Below, piece after piece: positions 60,796 to 64,000 of a stretch of DNA of 64,000 nucleotides; the first letter of the stretch is position 1; every line of letters begins with the position of its first letter. A program made the position numbers and the translations under genes. Source of the DNA: Hormiphora californensis (Eukaryota > Ctenophora > Tentaculata > Cydippida > Pleurobrachiidae); contig CM035358.1 in the NCBI GenBank assembly GCA_020137815.1, forward strand, positions 116,356 through 180,355. The letters run 5' to 3'. Under the pieces are notes generated by a model. That model was not told the DNA's origin, made no database searches, and saw only the letters and a program-made list of their open reading frames with translations.

Positions 60796-61227
60796 CTGTA
60801 GGAGAAATTGATGTTAGTAGGTGTGTGGCTGCAAAATAACGCATAAAGGACTAGCATATCTTACAATAGAAATACAGGTAGACGATACGTCGCAGTATCG
60901 TGCGGAGTCTTATTTCGAATAAAGTTCACAGTCGTTAGTATTTCCACTGAGGGCTGGGCAGCCCATACGAAGTTCTAAGGTCCATAGTTTGATTTTGGAT
61001 TGACTTTTTGATATTAAACGCCCTTCCGAGCTCCCAGCTAACAGCTTTGGGTCGGGGTAAAGGCCTTACCAAGCTGGTATCTGGTAAAACACACGGCATA
61101 ATTTGGGTGCACTCGACCATTTGGGTATATATAGAGTCCCTGTCATCGCTGCTCGACCCTTCTCAGTCTGCACGTGTGGATAGAACATCACACTCAGCAC
61201 GCTGCTCCTCAACGACAGCAAGTAGGT
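60796..61227. other. no gene seen; region where the Sec22 first intron should begin
   Basis: Searched the minus strand for the missing Sec22 N-terminus. No convincing exon. Confidence 0.3.
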
Positions 61228-61457
<230 letters not shown>

Positions 61458-62039
61458 TAGTGTGTTTTATAAGTTTGCACACGGAGGATAGCACTCATAT
61501 AACGCCCACTGCGCATTTTTTGGAGAAATAACACCCGCGCGGTAGCAGGCTGATATGACTGAATCCGAAGTGATAAATCTCATAACGCCCGCTATAAAAG
61601 TGCAATTTATTACACGCAAGAATTCACCCAAAAAGGTGTGAAAACTCTTTCTTTTGTTTGTGTGTACACACTGTTGCAAAGAGAGAGAGAGAGAGAGATT
61701 GACACAACAAGGGGCGGCAGAATGGCGACAAGAGAGAGAGAGAGAGACAAGAGAGACATTGGTAATCCTTATCTCTCTATTTAATTAGTACCCAATAGTT
61801 CGCTTGTGTGTGTGTGAGTGTCTAGACATGTCTGGACTTGCAAAGGGGACATATTTGAAGAATTGACATGAGTTTTGTTGCCTCTCTCTCTCTCTGTAAT
61901 CATTTGTTGTTGAACTGTGAAAGTTTGACGATGTTGAATAGTTTGTCAAATTGAGTTGAAAAACTTGAAAGGGGATTAGTGTTGTTCTCTCCTTGCTTGC
62001 AGTGGGCGTTATATGCTATAACACCTGGGGGGGGTTCAA
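61458..62039. other. no gene seen
   Basis: Short GA runs at 61,681-61,700 and 61,733-61,748. Otherwise nothing recognised. Confidence 0.3.
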
Positions 62040-62240
62040 CCTAAAAATTTCCATTTCCATTTGCCAAAATCCGGGTATCGATGGAAATTTTTAGAAATTT
62101 TTAGAAATTTTTAGAAGTTTTTAGAAATTTTTAGAAGTTTTTAGTACTAAAAATTTCCAAAAATTTCTAAAAATTTCCAAAAATTTCCATTAATTTCCAA
62201 AAATTTCTAAAAATTTCTAAAAATTTCCAAAGATTTCCAT
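62040..62240. repeat. decamer tract TTTTTAGAAA then inverted AAAATTTCCA/AAAATTTCTA
   Basis: About 7 TTTTTAGAAR units followed by about 9 inverted ones, so the tract is itself a hairpin. A longer tract of the inverted unit is at 63,778-64,000. Confidence 0.85.
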
Positions 62241-62370
62241 TGACCAAGAAAAGAAAAATTAACAAAAACTTGAAAATATATAAACACAGTTGTCGAAGAA
62301 CTGGTTCCTTTTCCTTACCTCTTGTGACAACTGAGCATCAATAAGTTATTGAATGATAGATAAGACATCG

Positions 62371-62673
62371 GGGGAGGAGGGGGGGAAGTAATTTTGATAT
62401 CTCCTTCTGGTGATCAACACACGCACACGCCCTCTGTACAACAGTTTAAATGGGGAATCTCACACATACACGGGCAGAACTCGGTTAAGGAGAGATTAAT
62501 TAGTATTCTGAATAATGAGTTCAGAGCAAGAATTAAACCCTATAGGGTTTGGTAGCTTAGTGGTTTATAGCTCCGAGCATGTCTCTCTGGAGGTCCCCGG
62601 TTCAATTCCCGGTCAAACCCAGTATTTTTCGATTTTCTTCCCTATTTAATTCTTGCTCTGAACTCATTATTCA
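62371..62673. mobile_element. insertion flanked by 13-bp direct repeats, carrying a tRNA-like core
   Basis: AGATAAGACATCG stands at 62,358-62,370 and again at 62,673-62,685. Between them are a copy of the 7,504-7,625 repeat and a 30-bp inverted repeat with a tRNA-like sequence. Confidence 0.65.
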
Positions 62674-62674
62674 G
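62508..62674. repeat. perfect 30-bp inverted repeat around a tRNA-like sequence
   Basis: Arms 62,508-62,537 and 62,645-62,674 (CTGAATAATGAGTTCAGAGC...) are exact complements over 30 bases. Confidence 0.92.
62545..62621 (+). tRNA. tRNA-like sequence with intact A and B boxes
   Basis: GGGTTTG pairs with CAAACCC, the A box is TAGCTTAGTGG, the D arm closes with AGCT/AGCT and the B box is GGTTCAATTCC. The T stem has one mismatch and the anticodon stem (CCGAG/CTCTGG) needs a bulge, with no U33 in the expected place, so no anticodon can be assigned. Either a divergent tRNA or a tRNA-derived mobile element. Confidence 0.5.
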
Positions 62675-62777
62675 ATAAGACATCGATATCATATATTTTT
62701 GGGCAATCCGTACAATTTCTTCAGAAATCATAGCTTCATTGGACAACTAAGGACGCGGACGTCTCGAAAACTGATTT

Positions 62778-62849
62778 AAAAGTAAGTTACCAAATAGCAC
62801 AAGATACCTTATGTACTTATATAAGGTGCTATTTGGTAACTTACTTTTA
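62778..62849. repeat. hairpin with 23-bp stem
   Basis: AAAAGTAAGTTACCAAATAG and complement around a 26-base AT-rich loop. Confidence 0.85.
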
Positions 62850-62970
62850 AATATTCCTTCGGACGGGTCCTTTTACCATGACTAAGGTTTCTTAGCATAC
62901 AATATACTTGATAAACTTGATAAACTTGATAAATAAACTTCATTACAGAATCGTAAACGGTGTCAGTCTT

Positions 62971-63650
62971 TCAGCATCCCCCTTTTGCTCGAACCTCCAA
63001 AACCCAGTCCATGATAGAATTGTTGTTCCGGGTAGAATAACCCTTCACAGGTGGATTGTCAGGGAAGTGGTCCAGCCAACGGCCCAGCAGGATCTTGAAC
63101 GTGTCTAAGGTCACTGCTGTATTAACCTCTTTCGGTAATGTGTTCCATAACCGAGCGGCCCTCACAGTAAAGGAGTGGAAGTATTTTGTTGAGAATGACT
63201 TCTGTGCTCCACTGTATAGGGTAGGTACCTCAGCTCGGATGCCGAGCCGTTGATGATGGTAAAACCGGGTATTCGTGCTGTTTGGTGCTGCACCATTATA
63301 GATTTTCCACATTTGTATTATCGTATATCGCTCCCTGCGACGTTGCAATGACATCAGTCTTAACATTTTCAGCCTTTCCCAATAGTCAAACTGTGCCATG
63401 TTTTCGATCCTTCTGGTGAACTGTCTCTGGATACTTTCCAGAGCTTGAATGTCCCCAATCTTGTAGGGGGACCAGAGGGGAGAACAGTATTCTACTTTGC
63501 ACCTTATAAGTGACTTGTAGAGTGTCAGCATAGTGGTGACTGATCTGTCCTTAAACGCTCTCAGTGCCCAGGCAGCCATCCTTCGTGCTTCTGAAGAAAT
63601 CCTCATGACATGGTCTGTCCAAGAGCCACTGTTTGAGAGAATGATGCATA
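62971..63650 (-). pseudogene. 5'-truncated non-LTR retrotransposon, C-terminus of ORF2
   Basis: A 211-codon minus frame to a stop at 62,971, open further upstream to about 63,645 (SNSGSWTDHV). It has the segment after the RT in jockey/CR1-type proteins: TMLTLYKSLIRCKVEYCSPL, IQRQFTRRI, RERYTIIQMWKIYNG and FTVRAARLWNTLP. The 3' side (62,907-62,940) ends in TTTATCAAG tandem units, as many LINEs do. The RT itself is missing, typical of 5' truncation during reverse transcription. Confidence 0.82.
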
Positions 63651-63777
63651 CATAGAAACTTAAACTCTTTTTTAAACTCGATAAGGGATATAGCGAGAAT
63701 AAGTACTAACTTACTGTCGAAAACATGCATAGATTACCTGTCATTACCTTGGAATTGGGTTACCGACGAACTTATAT

Positions 63778-64000
63778 AAACTTCTAAAAGTTTCTAAAAA
63801 CTTCTAAAAATTTCTAAAAATTTCTAAAAACTTCTAAAAATTTCTAAAAATTTCCATTTACTAAAAACTTCCAAAAATTTCCATTGTCCATAAATTTCTA
63901 AAAATTTCTAAAAATTTCTAAAAATTTCCAAAAAATTCTAAAAATTTCCAAAAATTTCCATAAATTTCTAAAAATTTCTAAAAATTTCCAAAATAAAATT
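63778..64000. repeat. decamer array TTTCTAAAAA/TTTCCAAAAA
   Basis: About 20 units reaching the window end. Same unit as the second half of 62,040-62,240. Bases 63,651-63,777 show nothing else. Confidence 0.88.

Overview
The window is animal nuclear DNA. It has spliced genes with GT-AG introns of several kilobases, metazoan gene families, and very heavy loading with transposons, foldback elements and microsatellites. I cannot name the species. A marine invertebrate, possibly a sponge or cnidarian, fits the repeat style and the retroelement tails, but this is a weak inference.

Three host genes can be read through the repeats. (1) On the minus strand, 26,806 down to 5,638 and running off the left edge, six exons with fully compatible splice phases encode the first 281 residues of a GAK/AAK1-type (NAK family) protein kinase. 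(2) On the minus strand, 60,795 down to 44,257, three phase-compatible exons encode most of the R-SNARE Sec22, including its C-terminal membrane anchor and stop; its first coding exon is not found. (3) On the plus strand, about 29,967 to 38,440, exon-like blocks encode parts of several PDZ domains, but the frames do not join cleanly, so this is a decayed gene or contains assembly indels.

Between PDZ exons lies the most striking object, a two-ORF LINE-type retrotransposon at about 32,123-37,113. Its ORF1 is an intact 448-residue protein with an AlkB-like 2-oxoglutarate/Fe(II) dioxygenase domain fused to an SGNH esterase domain, both with complete catalytic residues. ORF2 has an AP endonuclease and a reverse transcriptase and carries one frameshift in a GTG run. 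An 8-bp minisatellite of about 1.2 kb lies 5' of it.

The rest is mostly mobile DNA: a Penelope-like GIY-YIG fragment at the left edge, decayed retroelement C-termini (3.3, 6.8, 28.2, 56.8, 58.9 and 63.0 kb), five solo ORF1-like relics, and several families of long inverted-repeat elements. Four of those families are flanked by TTAA. One Tc1/mariner-like family (CAGTCGGACCCCGATTTA ends) is flanked by TA, and the window itself contains paralogous empty sites for it. A family with a strong 3' hairpin is present in three copies. Two tRNA-like sequences are present, one inside a perfect 30-bp inverted repeat. All three host genes have repeats packed into their introns, and several elements sit inside other elements up to three levels deep.
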